This document shows, piece after piece, positions 37,553 to 50,130 of a DNA stretch of 64,000 nt. This stretch comes from Alentia gelatinosa (Eukaryota > Annelida > Polychaeta > Phyllodocida > Polynoidae): NCBI GenBank assembly GCA_950022655.1, contig OX465579.1, forward strand, positions 43,875,950 to 43,939,949, in the 5' to 3' direction. The position numbers were made by a program, and so were the translations under genes. Under the pieces are notes generated by a model, which did no database searches, had not been told where the DNA came from, and saw only the letters and a program-made list of their open reading frames with translations. Position 1 is the stretch's first letter. Each line of letters starts with the position of its first letter.

Positions 37553-38464
37553 TTTATATATAATCATTGTCTATAGCCTTCCTTACTCGCCTTCTCCTTA
37601 TACTTGAAAATGCTAAAGGGAAGCATCACTGAATTCACAATGTGACTTATGGAAAGGAATAAATTGTGTATATAATAATGGTTTCCATATGAGGTAATGT
37701 TGAATGTCTGCCTTGGTGCTCCTAGGGCAAAGGCCGAATTTGTTGAACAAATCCTCATGAGGAGGCAGGGGCCAGGGGCGCGAGACAGCTCGCTCAGGCA
37801 TACATGTATTGATTGAGCAGTTCGCCACAAGGTCGCAGCACGGTACACACCTGAAGCAGACAGTTTTACTGACATGTTTCCCATAGATTATCTGGGAAGA
37901 GACTAGCAGAAAAATGGGAAATCCATGATGGAAAGAGAAGTTAGAGGAATATGCTATCAAAGAATATGTGCGTGTGGACTCTCAAATAATATATTCTTTA
38001 TTACAAAGTCAAATCATCTCAATTGATTGCTAAAAGTCGCTAATGCTGAAAGGCAGTAACTTCATCTCATAATGCGCAAATTATATGTATTTGTAACGTC
38101 ACTAAAGTTTAATAAATTATATATTTGCAAAATTTCTCAGATGTGGTTTGCTCATTGCTAATAGGGGTAAATGTAATATAATTATTGATATCACATTTGC
38201 GTAATGGGATCCCCCTCCATTTATGGGGGCTCGAGTTTTCCCCTTATAAGGATCACTCTCCTAAATGTGCAAGGTAACGTTTTTGATTGGGCATATGTAT
38301 ACGTATATTTCACATCAATAATACGTATATATCAACGTTAACGACATTAACTGGTAATGGATTAAGTACATGTACGTATTCTCCATCATATACTAAGGGA
38401 GTCTATGAATAATTATATCTGAAACCAACTTACCCTACGATGTACCTATGTTGAGAGCAGAAAC

Positions 38465-38500
38465 TGGACACTTACCTGTAATAAATAAAATGACACGAAA
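38465..38500 (-). promoter_or_regulatory. Candidate recursive splice site (AG|GTAAGT)
   Basis: On the minus strand a T-rich tract is followed by ATTACAG|GTAAGTG, with the junction between 38476 and 38475. An acceptor abutting a consensus donor with no exon between is the signature of ratchet points used to splice very long introns. It is on the same strand as the first coding exon at 63.3 kb, whose intron may span this place. A 9-base CAGGTAAGT match is expected about once per 130 kb per strand pair, so chance is quite possible. Confidence 0.3.
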
Positions 38501-41012
38501 ATTAGTTCAAAATGTTTAATAGAGTATCGTCGTTGTACATTTTCTGACAACGTAACGAGTATCACTACTGAATATGATTAACGGCAAGGTAATAGTATCT
38601 TGTTTGTGAAATCACTTTTTGAAGGTGGTGCTGTAACTAAAATTGTCTTATTTTTGACAATCACGAGATCAATGACTTACAAATAAGCCCTTGGTGAGTT
38701 CATTGACCGTGGTATACCGAAAATATCGTCATCAGTGACGCAAAGAACATTATGAAAGTGATTCAATTATGCTCCTACCCGGGCATCACTGCGCAAAATC
38801 TATTTTATTCAGAGAGAGAGAGCTAATAATGGCTGATACACTGAAACAGTTATATTAATACACTTCTTTAATATGGGTGGGAAAAACGACGACCTATAAA
38901 GACCAAAAACTGCATGGTTATAGAACTGACCATAGAGGGTAGCGGTATAGAGCACGATATGTCAGGTGTTATCGACGCATGATCTTGAAATTCAGACTAA
39001 ATTTAGCATCGCAAATCTATAGACGAAGCGAGTGGCTTCAGAGGTGCTGCCACCTACTGCGTTCGGCACGAAACACCAAACAGGCACGAGAGTTGATATT
39101 TGCTGAAGCTTTTCTTCGGAACAGACATAAAGTAGTCTAGTGTCTACCTCCCATTTCATCTCACCGAGTCACTTTCCTAGATATGGTTGTAGATCCAATG
39201 ACTGGGGCCCGTCTATAACAAGCACGATATTTCTTTGGCGATAATTTATAACAAACGGGTAAAAGGGAATGTAGAGTTCGTGGTATTCATGTCCAGTTTG
39301 TTTTCTAGGCGGTGAATTAGGAGAACCTAGGACTGCGGAATGCCTTCAATGAACGTGGTTAATGTTTTAGAGCAGCCTGCACTTTTCGATAGCTGCTTTT
39401 CTTGATTTAAAAGAGACATTATGTTTCTGTTACAGATTTTAAAGTTGTATATTCGGAGTTTCTTTATGATTACGTTATTCAGTTTGACAAAAGATCTTCT
39501 GGACCCACGATCCCGCCCACACCCATACAATATATTGGTGCCTAGCTAATGATGTTGTCAGCTTGAGACAAATATCTAGTCATACTATCAACATGACAGC
39601 TAATAGAAAGCCAATAATAGCATACTCTTTCACATTATAAATCATACCATAATTAATTCATAATGTGTTGAACAAGAACACAATTTCTAAAACAGGAACT
39701 GACGTCTGACAATATACACAGTCCGTGTTTCTAAATGATCTTAGATTTCAACCAATAACCTTGTATCATCTGGTGTAAAATGCATTTGAAATGGTGATAT
39801 AGTTTCTAGTGTAGGGACTATATTACGAAGATGCCTTGGGGTTCTTCCTTATTCACCAACAGGATGCACCTTATGTGCTTGTTGCTATAATTATCAATTA
39901 ATTAACCAACATTATATTGACATTGCGGTTTTATGTGACACACAGAATTACTAAACAATCACACGAAGGTCGCAATTAGAAACGTGTAATTATGTAACTG
40001 TACATGTCAACATGTGCAATGTGATGGCGTGTTAATGGTGTTAATTACTTTTCTGGTAGGTGGCGACATGACGCCTGTTGCTGTTGAATTATTACCACAC
40101 CTGAATAGAGACCTCTATATATTGAACACTAGAATGCAGTGAAAGATATTTGTAATTTATCGTTCCAAACGGCATCAAATACCTGTTGGCAATCGTGTCC
40201 AAGTCCAAGCAAACTGTGTACTGATAATCAATCTCGACCTGCATCACTTTGGGTTCATAGCGCACTACATAACATATATTCCTCGTGGGAATCACAATGC
40301 AAATAGTCACTTCTAAACCAATATAAGCCTATTCCCTTATCAAACTGAGGCCGATAAGGTGCCGATGAGATTACTGTCATACGCTGTTCAAAGAATATTT
40401 ACGCCCCCTTGTGTAATCATGCGCATCGGAAATCGGTAGGGTATTCCATGTGGGGACCCGAGCACACTGCCCCCTATAAACATCATCCAGGAGGAAATGA
40501 GGCAATAAAATTGTGGGAATGGGACTCGGCGAAAGAACTACAGTCGTAAAGTATATAGCGAGCAGTGGCGCTCGCTTGATAACATTTACATTTAAGGCGG
40601 GCTCTCCTTCACAATGCCAGGCTATAGAATACGGACTGAGCTTGCAGTAAGGAAAGTGTTAGGTCCCTTTGCTTTCCTCATCTGAAATGTTTATTGTGGG
40701 TAAAGTACTTTGTGATTTATAATGCATATTTCATGAGGATTTAAAATGAATTCATCAGTCAAGAATTAATCCTCCACCTTCTTTTTTACGTTTATGTTTT
40801 CTGCTGGAACAATACGATTCGCATGCGATCGGCAACAAAGCAATTCAATGATCAGAGATTATCCTTTTTCTCACCCCTGATACTATTGTCCCATAGGCTT
40901 AACATTGGAAACTAGTTCTCCATGCCCCTACGAGTATTGCAGTGCATTCTCCATTTTCTTTTATATGTTCTTTATTTAGACTGCGGAGGCATCGGATGTG
41001 CAACCGGTATGA

Positions 41013-41017
41013 CCCCC

Positions 41018-41048
<31 letters not shown>

Positions 41049-41051
41049 ACA
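41013..41051. repeat. Poly-C tract (22) followed by (CA)n
   Basis: 22 C (41013-41034) running directly into about eight CA units. Confidence 0.97.
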
Positions 41052-42145
41052 GTATGGATAATCATATTACATAGATTCAGGAATAAAAAATGTCTATGGT
41101 CTATATCCTGTGCGTCGTCCATTCTTTTATTGTGCGCAGGGGTGAGATCAATGCAGAAAGCAACACGCTTTGGTCAACATCTTTGTTTTCAGCTTGGTTG
41201 CACGCTATAGATGTCGCCTGATTCATATCACTCCACATCGAACTCAAGGAGAATGACGACTTTGACCAAAACCTGTTGGTTTCTTCTTTTGTTTCTCATG
41301 TTTCTACTTCTTCATGATTGTAACCGTCTCCTTTATCTGAAGTAGCATAGAGACAATGTCTCTGGTGTCAAAGGTCATATGTAGTCTCCTGACCAATTTT
41401 GAGATGTGTGTGTTACAATCGTTAGTGGTTGGAATAATTGACATGGGGCGATATGGCATTAATCATATTGTCCTACAGCACAAGATAGTAAGCATGTAGT
41501 GCCGTAACATGTTATTTCATACTTGTGAATTATGTACACACCTTTTTTCTGGAGGATAGACCCTACTAGAGGAAGAATATCTAACCTCGGGTATTTGATT
41601 TACATTACGAACCACTATATAGAGGGGTACCGAAATTACCTCCGAACGCCGTAAGCAGAGGGACATACTTTTGTGTGCTAGCAATAGCCAATATAATTCA
41701 TGACCGCATACATCGCAGCTTTAATATCCCTCAGTATAAATCTATACTCAAATTCATGAAAATTGCTACGTAACCGTTTTATACAGTCGAAGCGTATCTT
41801 GATTCTCTCCCAGTATATTTAGTACAAGCTAGATACATCGGAAATGAGGCGTATATCGGATTTCAGGCTGGCCACATTAGATCGTGGTAGTTCATGCTAA
41901 ATCACACGGTAAGGTAGTTATCCCACCAGAAAGTTTTGTTCCACGATGTAAGGTCTTCGTCATGTGCGCCAAAAAGATTAATACAGGGATGTCATTCAAG
42001 GACTTGAGTTGTCTCCTTGGGTCTTGAGTTATCGCAGTTCAAGGCCGATTCTGCGTGGGAAAAGTTAAGATTCTGCAGAGAGATCGCATAAGACGAAAGA
42101 ACTGGAATATTTCATCTGTGTCAGAACACTGGAGACTGTGTGTGT

Positions 42146-42180
42146 GGGGGGGGGGGGGGGGGGGGGGGAGGGGGGGGGGG
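42146..42180. repeat. Poly-G tract, 23 + A + 11
   Basis: G run of 23 (42146-42168), one A, then 11 G, preceded by a short GT repeat. The glycine-rich open frame starting at 42140 is a product of this run. Confidence 0.97.
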
Positions 42181-43756
42181 TACGAAGAATAGTCCAAATA
42201 CCAGAGCAAGGGGACGAAGGTTGATGGGATTGGGGACAGAATTTGAAATACACTTGGTTTTTTTTCTTCAAAAATGGATCCTTAAAACTATCTGCTTCCG
42301 GTTTTCGAAAGACTGTGCAATTAGTGATGACATGAAGCCACTAACCAAACGGTACGGCCAACTTATTGGTACTTGTTCTGAATTTTTATTCATATCAATT
42401 GTTCTACAATTAGTTCTGGCTGTACAATTAGTTCAAGTTGTTGACAACAGGTGCCTCCAGCGATACTTTTGTAGTGACAGCTCGAGATTGGGGGTTGTTT
42501 TTTGTGGAGCAACAACATAATTCGCATGGCAATACGCGACAAACGCATGTACCATGGTCTGCCCTAGAATAGAGATTGCGCTGGTGGAATACCTGCTTAA
42601 TAATAACGTATTCTCATTGTACGGGTGTGACAATTTCGAGTTTTGTGTTCCAGAATGGTTACCTAGTTCTCCTTATGCCGTAGTTATTCGCACAGCGCAT
42701 GATGAATACCCGTTAGTTCATGTTGCAGTACATCAAGTATATATGTTTTGTATTACGTCATGTTAGACACATGTTATGTGCTTGGACTTAAATAAGACAG
42801 TAGAGAGTTATTAAACTATATTATTACAATGTTCACTGGAAATCAATGAGTAAACTATTGTAAAGGCTACAGGGATACCAATAAAATATTGTTAATTTTG
42901 CTAGTAAATGCAATGTTTTCTGACGAGGGTGTAAAGATAGTAAAAATCTGTTAATAGAACAATGTAGATATCTTCATTGTTCAACCTTATCCATATACAA
43001 AATACATGCTAAAACGAGTATTCTAAATGTTTTGTGAATTAGGCTCTCTAGTATTTTTATGTCGCAGAATTCTGGTTGTAGGACACAGAATTGATCAATC
43101 TGTGACCACCACCATTGCATTGACTCTATTGCTAGAATGTACCACGCAGCATATTGGCTAATCCATATCTCCGATCCAGGAGATCAATAATATGCTATCA
43201 TCCGAAACTTGTTCAACAATAATTATCAGTGTGTACCGACCATATCACAGGAACACAGAATCCTATTTGAGATAGTATGATAACAGTAAATAGAAACGTT
43301 CAACTAAAGTAGTGCTTAATTCTATTGAATAACAGTACCTCATCTTACGAGTTAATGCAATTAACATGCTAGAATATTTACACAAAGACAAGTGAATACC
43401 TATTACTTATCAAATTGTTTATATTTCTCTGATGCTTTCCGTCATCGGGTACGTATATATACTCGATTCTATGAATATCGCGGGAGAACTGGTATTTTGT
43501 TGTTAACAATTTGCCTCGATACTGCACGCAGTACTTATAGAGAACAACCTGGCCATGCTGTACAAGTTACAAAACGAGATGGGGATTTTGGTCAGTACGG
43601 AACGAGGCTTATAGCCGAGTTGCGTACGACAACAAAATTCCCATCGAGTATTGTGGCTTTTACAAGCATGGTAGGTTGTTCTATATTCATTATAAACCCG
43701 AATTTAATTAACTTTATTATACAATTCATAAACCTTTACCTTGTTTAAGTAGACCT

Positions 43757-43777
43757 ATACGGAACAGAGTTCCGTAT
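43757..43777. repeat. Short perfect palindrome
   Basis: ATACGGAAC and GTTCCGTAT with a 3-nt AGA loop. Confidence 0.85.
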
Positions 43778-44454
43778 TTTGCAGTATGGAACCCTTCTAT
43801 ATGATGAAATGGTGCACACATGTATTTACAGTATATACATCAGGTATATATATATAATGAAGTATACATAGTTATAAAAAAAATGCCAGTAATCATGTTT
43901 ATGACATTTTCGCGTCATCGAAACAGCAATGTTCATATAGCAGCGAGATCAAATCCACAGAACGTTCCAGTTAGCTGTATGAATACAGACTGATTGAATG
44001 GTACTCCGAAGATATGATCCCCTATGTTCTTACAACTTTCCTGTGGAGCTCTTCCTATCAAAATATTTCGTGTCCTCCGAACAAATTGAAACCATTATAA
44101 GATAGAAATGATAATGTGAGCTATCTTTCTGTATCCATTCAAGTACATCAAACGGATATCTCAATTCAAAACGAAAGCAACCTACCATGAAATGTAGCAA
44201 ATGCTGTGAAATATGTACACAGGAGATGATAAGCTGACTGAATGTTTGCAAAGTACTATTACTATGTCAGGTATTTGTTAAATGAAAACTATGTACAACT
44301 GGAGTCTACAGGGACAGCTAATGCGATGATAGGAATTCCAAGCGTATCTTGACATCGGCATAAAAACAAAATACGTATGGAGATCTGAATCACATGGCTT
44401 CAGTGCCCGAGCTTTTGCAAAACTGAGCTGTTTTTGGACTTTTTAAACAGGGAC

Positions 44455-44690
44455 GTCAGTTAGGATAAGGGAAAAAGCGATCTTTTGGAGGGTTTAATTT
44501 ACTGGATCAGAGAGACTTAGAAAACATGGAAAACACGTTGGTGTTGGGTATGGAATGGGGTTGGCGTGTGTGGGGAGATTCAAAATACTGTTTTCCCGGC
44601 ATGATTGGCCTCAATCGATAACATACAGTCTTTGTCTCACATAAGACAGAAAATCCCAACTGGAAATGGAAAATAAAGATTTTCATAAGT
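44455..44690 (+). repeat. Dispersed repeat, copy B
   Basis: Carries AGAGAGACTTAGAAAACATG, GGAAAACACGTTG, GGAATGGGGTTGG and GGGGAGATTCAAA in the same order as copy A. It also has a 3' part (TCAATCGATA, CAGTCTTTGTCTCACA, AAGATTTTCAT) shared with copy C. The longest recognisable 3' end of the family. Confidence 0.65.
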
Positions 44691-44906
44691 GGCGTCACTG
44701 ATTCAAGGAAGTGGTATCTAGATAATGATATGTGCTTCTTACTCTATATGCCGCATTCTTAAAATGCCTAAACTAGCCAAACTCAATACTTTAACAGTAT
44801 TTGTTGAATTTAACTTTGACCCTATCTCAGTGGCAAGCAATTTGATTTCGTTTATTCAGCCTGTACCTATGGGGCAATCCATAAAGTATGTACGCAACAT
44901 TTCTGA

Positions 44907-44927
44907 CCCCCCCCCCCCCCCCCCCCC
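44907..44927. repeat. Poly-C tract (21)
   Basis: Uninterrupted C run on the plus strand. Confidence 0.97.
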
Positions 44928-46702
44928 ATCCCAAAACTCCCTTTACCCCCACCCAATCTTGTACATAATAGGACAAATGAGGAGAATACGCAAAACCTCC
45001 ACTATCATTTATCCTAAAACCCTTTGAACAATGCGTAGCCTACGTACTCTATGGATGGTCCCTATATGGAATATTGTTTGTATTTGTATCTAAATCCAAA
45101 TTGGACAGTAATTGTATAATCAACGTGGGGACGTCTCCAGCTATTCAGTTAATCCTTGACTCCGAGTGGCATAGCGTCACTCTCACATGGGCGGCTAACT
45201 TGAAAGCTACAAGAACGTTTCCACCACCCGCCCAACAACTCAAAAAGACTATTGTCTTAGGTCATAGGTCATAACTGACTTTAATTATTGCATCCGTCGT
45301 AAGGCATGATCTTCTCTAGTGTATTAACCACTCAAGTAATAAATCTCTCGTTCCAATTTGTCGTGTCGAGTTAATTAGACAGAGTGCCCGCCAGAGTATA
45401 TCAAAGTTTCCGAAAAACATGCAGCGAGGGGAGATATCTGACATGAAGTAGTGAATACCTCAATTCAAGACGAAAGCAAGACGAAGATTGTTGTGCCTTA
45501 AACCTTCATGTGTATAAATCAAATTAGAAATACCTATCGCAGATTTAATGGTGAAATAATATTCCGAGAAGTTGGTACACTTCGGTTCAATGCAATGGCA
45601 TGAAATGTTTATAGATAAATTCTACATTGACAATTCGTGATGCATTGTCAACCATAATTTACCTTATGTATTTTTTATTTTTTTTATTGTGGAGAATATT
45701 CTATTTTCAACTTGTACAGGATATATACACACAAGTATTTTAGCAGCCATAAAGAAACAGATACATTTCTAAATGATATAGGGTTGTCATGCACTGGTAA
45801 ATTAATCTACCCTGTTTCTACAGATTTTCGAAATACATTTGTCACATCTTACCCATGGAATATTATTTCTTCTCCCCATTTTTTTTAATTTGTTTTTATT
45901 TTCATACAGGACAAAACACAACAAGATAATATGACAGACACATCAAAACAGTATTTGCAGTTAGTATACCTTATGTATTCTTATTTGCTTGAGTCATCCA
46001 CAAAGTATGAATAAAGGTCAGATTCATCACATTTCAATTTACGAGGGTATGATGTATTTGTAATTCCCTTGCAAATCATTCACGAAAGGCGATATCATCA
46101 ACTGATTTTCTAGCATCAATACATCACTGTCTACTTGAACTGAAATATATAATACTATTGTTCAATTGATATATGCGCATTTTTTTGTGTTGAAATGGTC
46201 TATTTCAGAGAATGACATTATGATTAACATGTTTACTGTGTCACTATCCTGGAGAGACCCAATATTCATGAAAATGTATTTTCATAGATTTCTCTGAAGG
46301 TTTACGATACATTTCATACAATTAAGAATTGAAAATATAAGATAATATTCAAATGCTTCTATGCTTGATATATGCGCCGAGCGTAGAGAAGGGCACTCCC
46401 CCAATGGCTGTACTAAAAAAAGTGACAGGTGTACTAAATATGCAGATGCAGAAATGTAATGAAGGAAACACCAAATCGTATCTAAATTCACTAGACAAAC
46501 CACCACATTCTATCGGTTCTCGTTTATCATTGCAAACCCTGTTGAAGCATTCAGAATAAAGTACCATCATCGAACACAAGGGATTGAATAGTAGACTGTC
46601 TAACCATTGGTATATAACAAAGGCGAGAATACGCCTTTTTCATCACAGAAAACACAAAAGTCCCGGATCAGGAATGCAAAAGATCAGAAATATGTGCACA
46701 CA
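44928..46702. other. Gene-free AT-rich stretch
   Basis: No recognisable coding sequence or repeat ends; T-runs near 45670 and 45885. Confidence 0.5.
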
Positions 46703-46947
46703 GGTATGTCAGTTGAGGTCAGAAAAAATGTGGAAATATTCATCATATGGAATTTGCTGCCTCAGAGAGACCACGAAAACATGGAAAACAGGTCAGAGTT
46801 GGCAACAACAAGAGGCTTAGGATACGCAGGTACGTTCAAACTGTTGTCTCATTGGTGTGAACTAGACTCAATCAATATTGTCTTTGTTTTACACAATGAA
46901 AAATAATTCTACATACTGGGAAAAAAACACATATTTTCATGGAATAG
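46703..46947 (+). repeat. Dispersed repeat, copy C
   Basis: Starts GGTATGTCAGTTGAGGTCAG and continues through GTGGAAATATT, ATATGGAATTTGCTGCCTCA, ACATGGAAAACAGGTC and TCAATCAATATTGTCTTTGT to ATTTTCATGGAAT. It is the most complete copy and links the 5' part seen in copies A and D with the 3' part seen in copy B. Confidence 0.65.
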
Positions 46948-47299
46948 TAGATAGCTGTTATCTCTGGTGCACAACATGACACTAGACACCAGTTCCTTTG
47001 CTTTGGAGCATCAATATTTAATTCAGTGTCCATAAAAGGTGGCTGGTTTTTGTGGGAATATGCGTGTGTTTACACTGTTTTGAGCTGCTGTCCGGATCTA
47101 AGTCGACAAAAGTCCGACAAAAGAACTTCATATTAAAAAAATTTAGAAATCTTTTAACATAAGAAGCAGCTGTAGCAATGTGTAACCAAACAATACTGCC
47201 ATGCATCTAATACATAGACTTTGTCTATTATTTAGCAACAAAAAGGGAAAAAGGGAACGAGAACGGTTGAGAACTTGTTTAAACAATTCGCTGAGAATA

Positions 47300-47607
47300 A
47301 TAATGAAACAAGACAGAACACAACGTATTAGTACAGCCGATCTAAATAAAAATGTAAACTGAGGACTTTGTTGTATAGGAGGGCCCTACATTTATTAATG
47401 ATAGTGTTTTGGTGGAAAAGTGATATAGAGAATGTCATATTACCTGAGATTGAGAGAACAAGAATGAATTCGAAAATTATATTGAAAACACAAAGACCGA
47501 GAACAGAACAATACAGGAGTAGTCCTCTTTACCGGGGAATGACCCTGTGGAACACCCTAACATCAGAAATACAATGTTTAACAAGCAATATAGAATTTAA
47601 GAAATAG
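47300..47607 (+). pseudogene. LINE reverse-transcriptase C-terminal relic
   Basis: The first part reads RTQRISTADLNKNVN. After a frameshift near 47358 it reads LLYRRALHLLMIVF, ending in RTRMNSKIILKTQRPRTEQY, SPLYRGMTLWNTL and IEFKK before a TAG at 47605-47607. A YRRxxHLLxxxF block followed by RTR, RPRTExF-like and YRGxxLWNxL motifs and FKK is the familiar end of LINE polyproteins. The family within the LINEs cannot be fixed from this short piece. It is related in type to the relic at 17.9-18.3 kb. Confidence 0.7.
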
Positions 47608-48552
47608 TCTTAAAAGAACTGTTGAAACCAAATATGGAGACTAAGCTTCCAAATTAACTGTTGGAGAGAGTCAAATGACCACTCTAACTAATATGTCAAT
47701 AAGCAGTATTTGGTGAATCTTTTCCGAGATTTTATTTATAAGAGGAGTATATTTATTTAGTATTCAGGTATACAACCCCACATGAAGCTACATAAGTGTA
47801 ATGTAAACTCGTATGTCTCGTATGTAAGTATGATGGTGTGGTGTGGACATATCAAAGGTCTGTTTAGGGTTGGTGACCGAGTTAAAAAGATGAACAATGA
47901 AGAGCAAGCAGAGCACTGCAGAAATAAAATAATAAAAATAGGCCTAGAAATACATGCAGCAAAACCGCCTGTAAGCCCAAAACCATGAGACAGATCTGCT
48001 CTGGTCGTATCTGAACTCGTTACGAGTTCCGGTATTATTTCGTGTGACAATAATTGACGCAGGTATGAATAATATGTGATACTTGACAAGATAAGGTAAA
48101 TGCAGACGACAGCGGACAAGTCTAGTTAGGTCTTCTCAAACTTTCCCTCCCCTCTACCTCGCTACAAATCAGCATATATACACAGAAACATATCTAAGAT
48201 TAGCCATTTGTCCTAATGTCAGCAATGTTCACTTTTTGGTGGTGTATGGATGTCTTATGCAGTTGGGCATTATCAGTAATCACGCTAGCTCCCGAAGAGA
48301 TTAACGCCGTGGTGCTGTACAGTTGCGATTGTGTAACTGCTTATTTGAAGGCTACGTGGTCTGTTGGCTTAGGGATCTGAAGGATCATCGTTTACGGGCA
48401 TGTTACCTCGCTAGCACGGAAAAGCAATTGGGTTGTTATATGGTTCTAGTAATAGGTCCAGTTATGCAAGGGGAATCAAAGAGCCTAACCAGGCATGAAT
48501 GTTGCCGTTACCACTGATAAAGTTCGAGTCTCATCCTACAGCCACCGCCTAC
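47608..48552. other. Gene-free stretch
   Basis: Contains open frames on both strands at 47757-48119 (hydrophobic on the minus strand) and 47782-47988 (plus). Neither has a recognisable domain, and they mirror each other. Perhaps in part the 3' UTR of the LINE relic. Confidence 0.4.
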
Positions 48553-48837
48553 TTAAATACGTGAGACATCGACATCTATCGACGATTCTCGCCGACCTGA
48601 TCGCCCATTAAAATAGGGAACAATGATGTCGATGCGCAAAGGTACCCGAATCTCACTGATTATAGTCGGGCATTACTCCAATACTAGTAGTGCCCGATTC
48701 TCGTCGGGAAGAGTTGTGATCGGGTCGGTGACGCGCCTACATCGACAAAACGCTCACCGATTCTGACCGATCCGACGGATTGGTCGGGCAGACGTGTGAT
48801 CGGCCAGAGTCGGCGTGTCGATGTCTTGCAGGCTTAA
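48553..48837. mobile_element. TTAA-flanked foldback (MITE-like) element
   Basis: 277 bp (48557-48833) lie between TTAA words at 48553-48556 and 48834-48837. Both arms carry AGACATCGACA near the outside, TCGCCGAC / CGCCGACTC-type words and TGTCGATG. They fold about a central hairpin with arms CGGGCATTACT (48667-48677) and AGTAGTGCCCG (4886-48696 in the same line, i.e. 48686-48696). The word TCGG and its complement recur throughout. The TTAA flanks may be a piggyBac-type target duplication, but the outermost 5-6 bases of the arms do not match each other, so this could be chance. Confidence 0.55.
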
Positions 48838-49689
48838 TTTATTCCCTAACCTGACCCGTGATTTGATATTTCATGTCTCGATAATCTTTGTGGAATGTAA
48901 TTTGATTTGCATTGCAATAATGTGCATGGGAATAAGGGAGGTTTCCTGGTACATTCATTTGTACATAAAATACCCAGGTCCAAACTGATGATATGAAATT
49001 CTTCTCAGGAGAGAACATATTTCTGTGTAAAATGGATAGTCTCAAAGGTTTACTGTAATCAGGCATGCTAGAATCATAGGTAGGCTTAACCTGGAGGCAA
49101 TAAAGCAATACAAATAACATTATAAAGATTGCATCGTTGTCAGTGGAACTTGGCCATCAGTATAAATTTAAAAATAACATCTTAGTGCTAAAAGGTCACG
49201 AGTTCCCCTCTTTCCCCCCATCGCCCGATACCCAAGCGCAATGTGAAATAAAATAGATCAGAAATACAGGGTTTCCCTGAATCCTGGTGTTCATGCAGAT
49301 CAAGCAAGCGTGACTCGGGATCGCATATGCACTTATTTTCAAAGCGATAGAAGGTCCTCCTATTTAGAAATACGCATTATCAGCAAAACACTTAATGTGT
49401 CGCCATTTATTCTAATACCACCCAATCTAAGGACGCTTCAGATGTTACTGGATTGTTTTGTTGGCTTCTGCTACGCTCTAACCGCTCTACCAAGCCTTTT
49501 AACCTTTGCAAGCCTAATCCAAAGCCTGTTTATCAACTCTCTTCGCCCAGTTTCTTTCAGGTCAATCAGCGTGCCTTGTTTAGACCGAAGTGAGCATTCC
49601 AAACTGAAGAGAGTGTTTCTTTTGACTGAAGCAGCAGAATGATAATATCAACGGGTGAGGTAATGGCAGATAGCGAGAAGGTGACAGGC

Positions 49690-50130
49690 CGTCCACTCTT
49701 GCAAATGGTACTAGTTCTGGTTCTGGTGGCAATAGTGCTGGTGATAGTGATGGTAATGGTGGCGAAGGTAACGATGGTCGCAGTGGTTGTCGTATGATTA
49801 TTAGAGATGGCTAAGGTGGTAGTGTTCGTCGCAAGGTAGTGCTGTCAGTTGTGATGTTGATCTATATGGTGTTGGCAATGGTATCATGTTATGGTGGTAA
49901 TCGTATTTGTGGTCTTGGTTGCAATGGCTTTTTGGTGATGATGCTCTTGGTGAAAGTGTGGACAGTTTTGATAGTGTTGGTATTAGTGGTGGTTATGGTG
50001 ATGGTGCTAATGGTAGTAGTGTTGTATTGTTAATGGGGCTAAACGTGCTATTTGTAGTAGTAGAAATGGTAAAGGTAAGAGTGGTGATGGTGCATATGAC
50101 AGTAATCGCGGTAGAAGCTGTGTTATTTGT
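49690..50130. repeat. GGT/GAT-rich degenerate trinucleotide tract
   Basis: The plus strand is a shuffled series of GGT, GAT, AGT and TTG triplets with very few C. It gives low-complexity valine/glycine-rich frames. It is compositionally like the tracts at 12.9 and 13.9 kb, but more strictly trinucleotide. Confidence 0.65.

Larger units (their letters stand above)
37553..44454. other. Gene-free AT-rich stretch
   Basis: No identified gene. It includes a splice-like motif at 38465-38500, long C and G tracts at 41013-41034 and 42146-42180, and a 9-bp-arm palindrome at 43757-43777. The 115-codon frame at 37613-37960 (minus) and the 118-codon frame at 43392-43748 (plus) have no recognisable features. 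Confidence 0.45.

Noticed and set aside
37613..37960. 115-codon minus-strand frame
   Set aside because: Balanced composition but no motif, and a second unrelated frame overlaps it; no splice signals that would support an exon.
42140..42520. Glycine-rich 126-codon frame
   Set aside because: Its start is the poly-G run; the rest has no recognised feature.
48520..48535. tRNA B-box-like GTTCGAGTCTC (also GGTTCGATTCTGC near 28900)
   Set aside because: No A box at the right distance and no cloverleaf; not a tRNA or clear SINE.
49310..49642. 110-codon plus-strand frame
   Set aside because: No domain, no start context worth noting, and no supporting splice sites.
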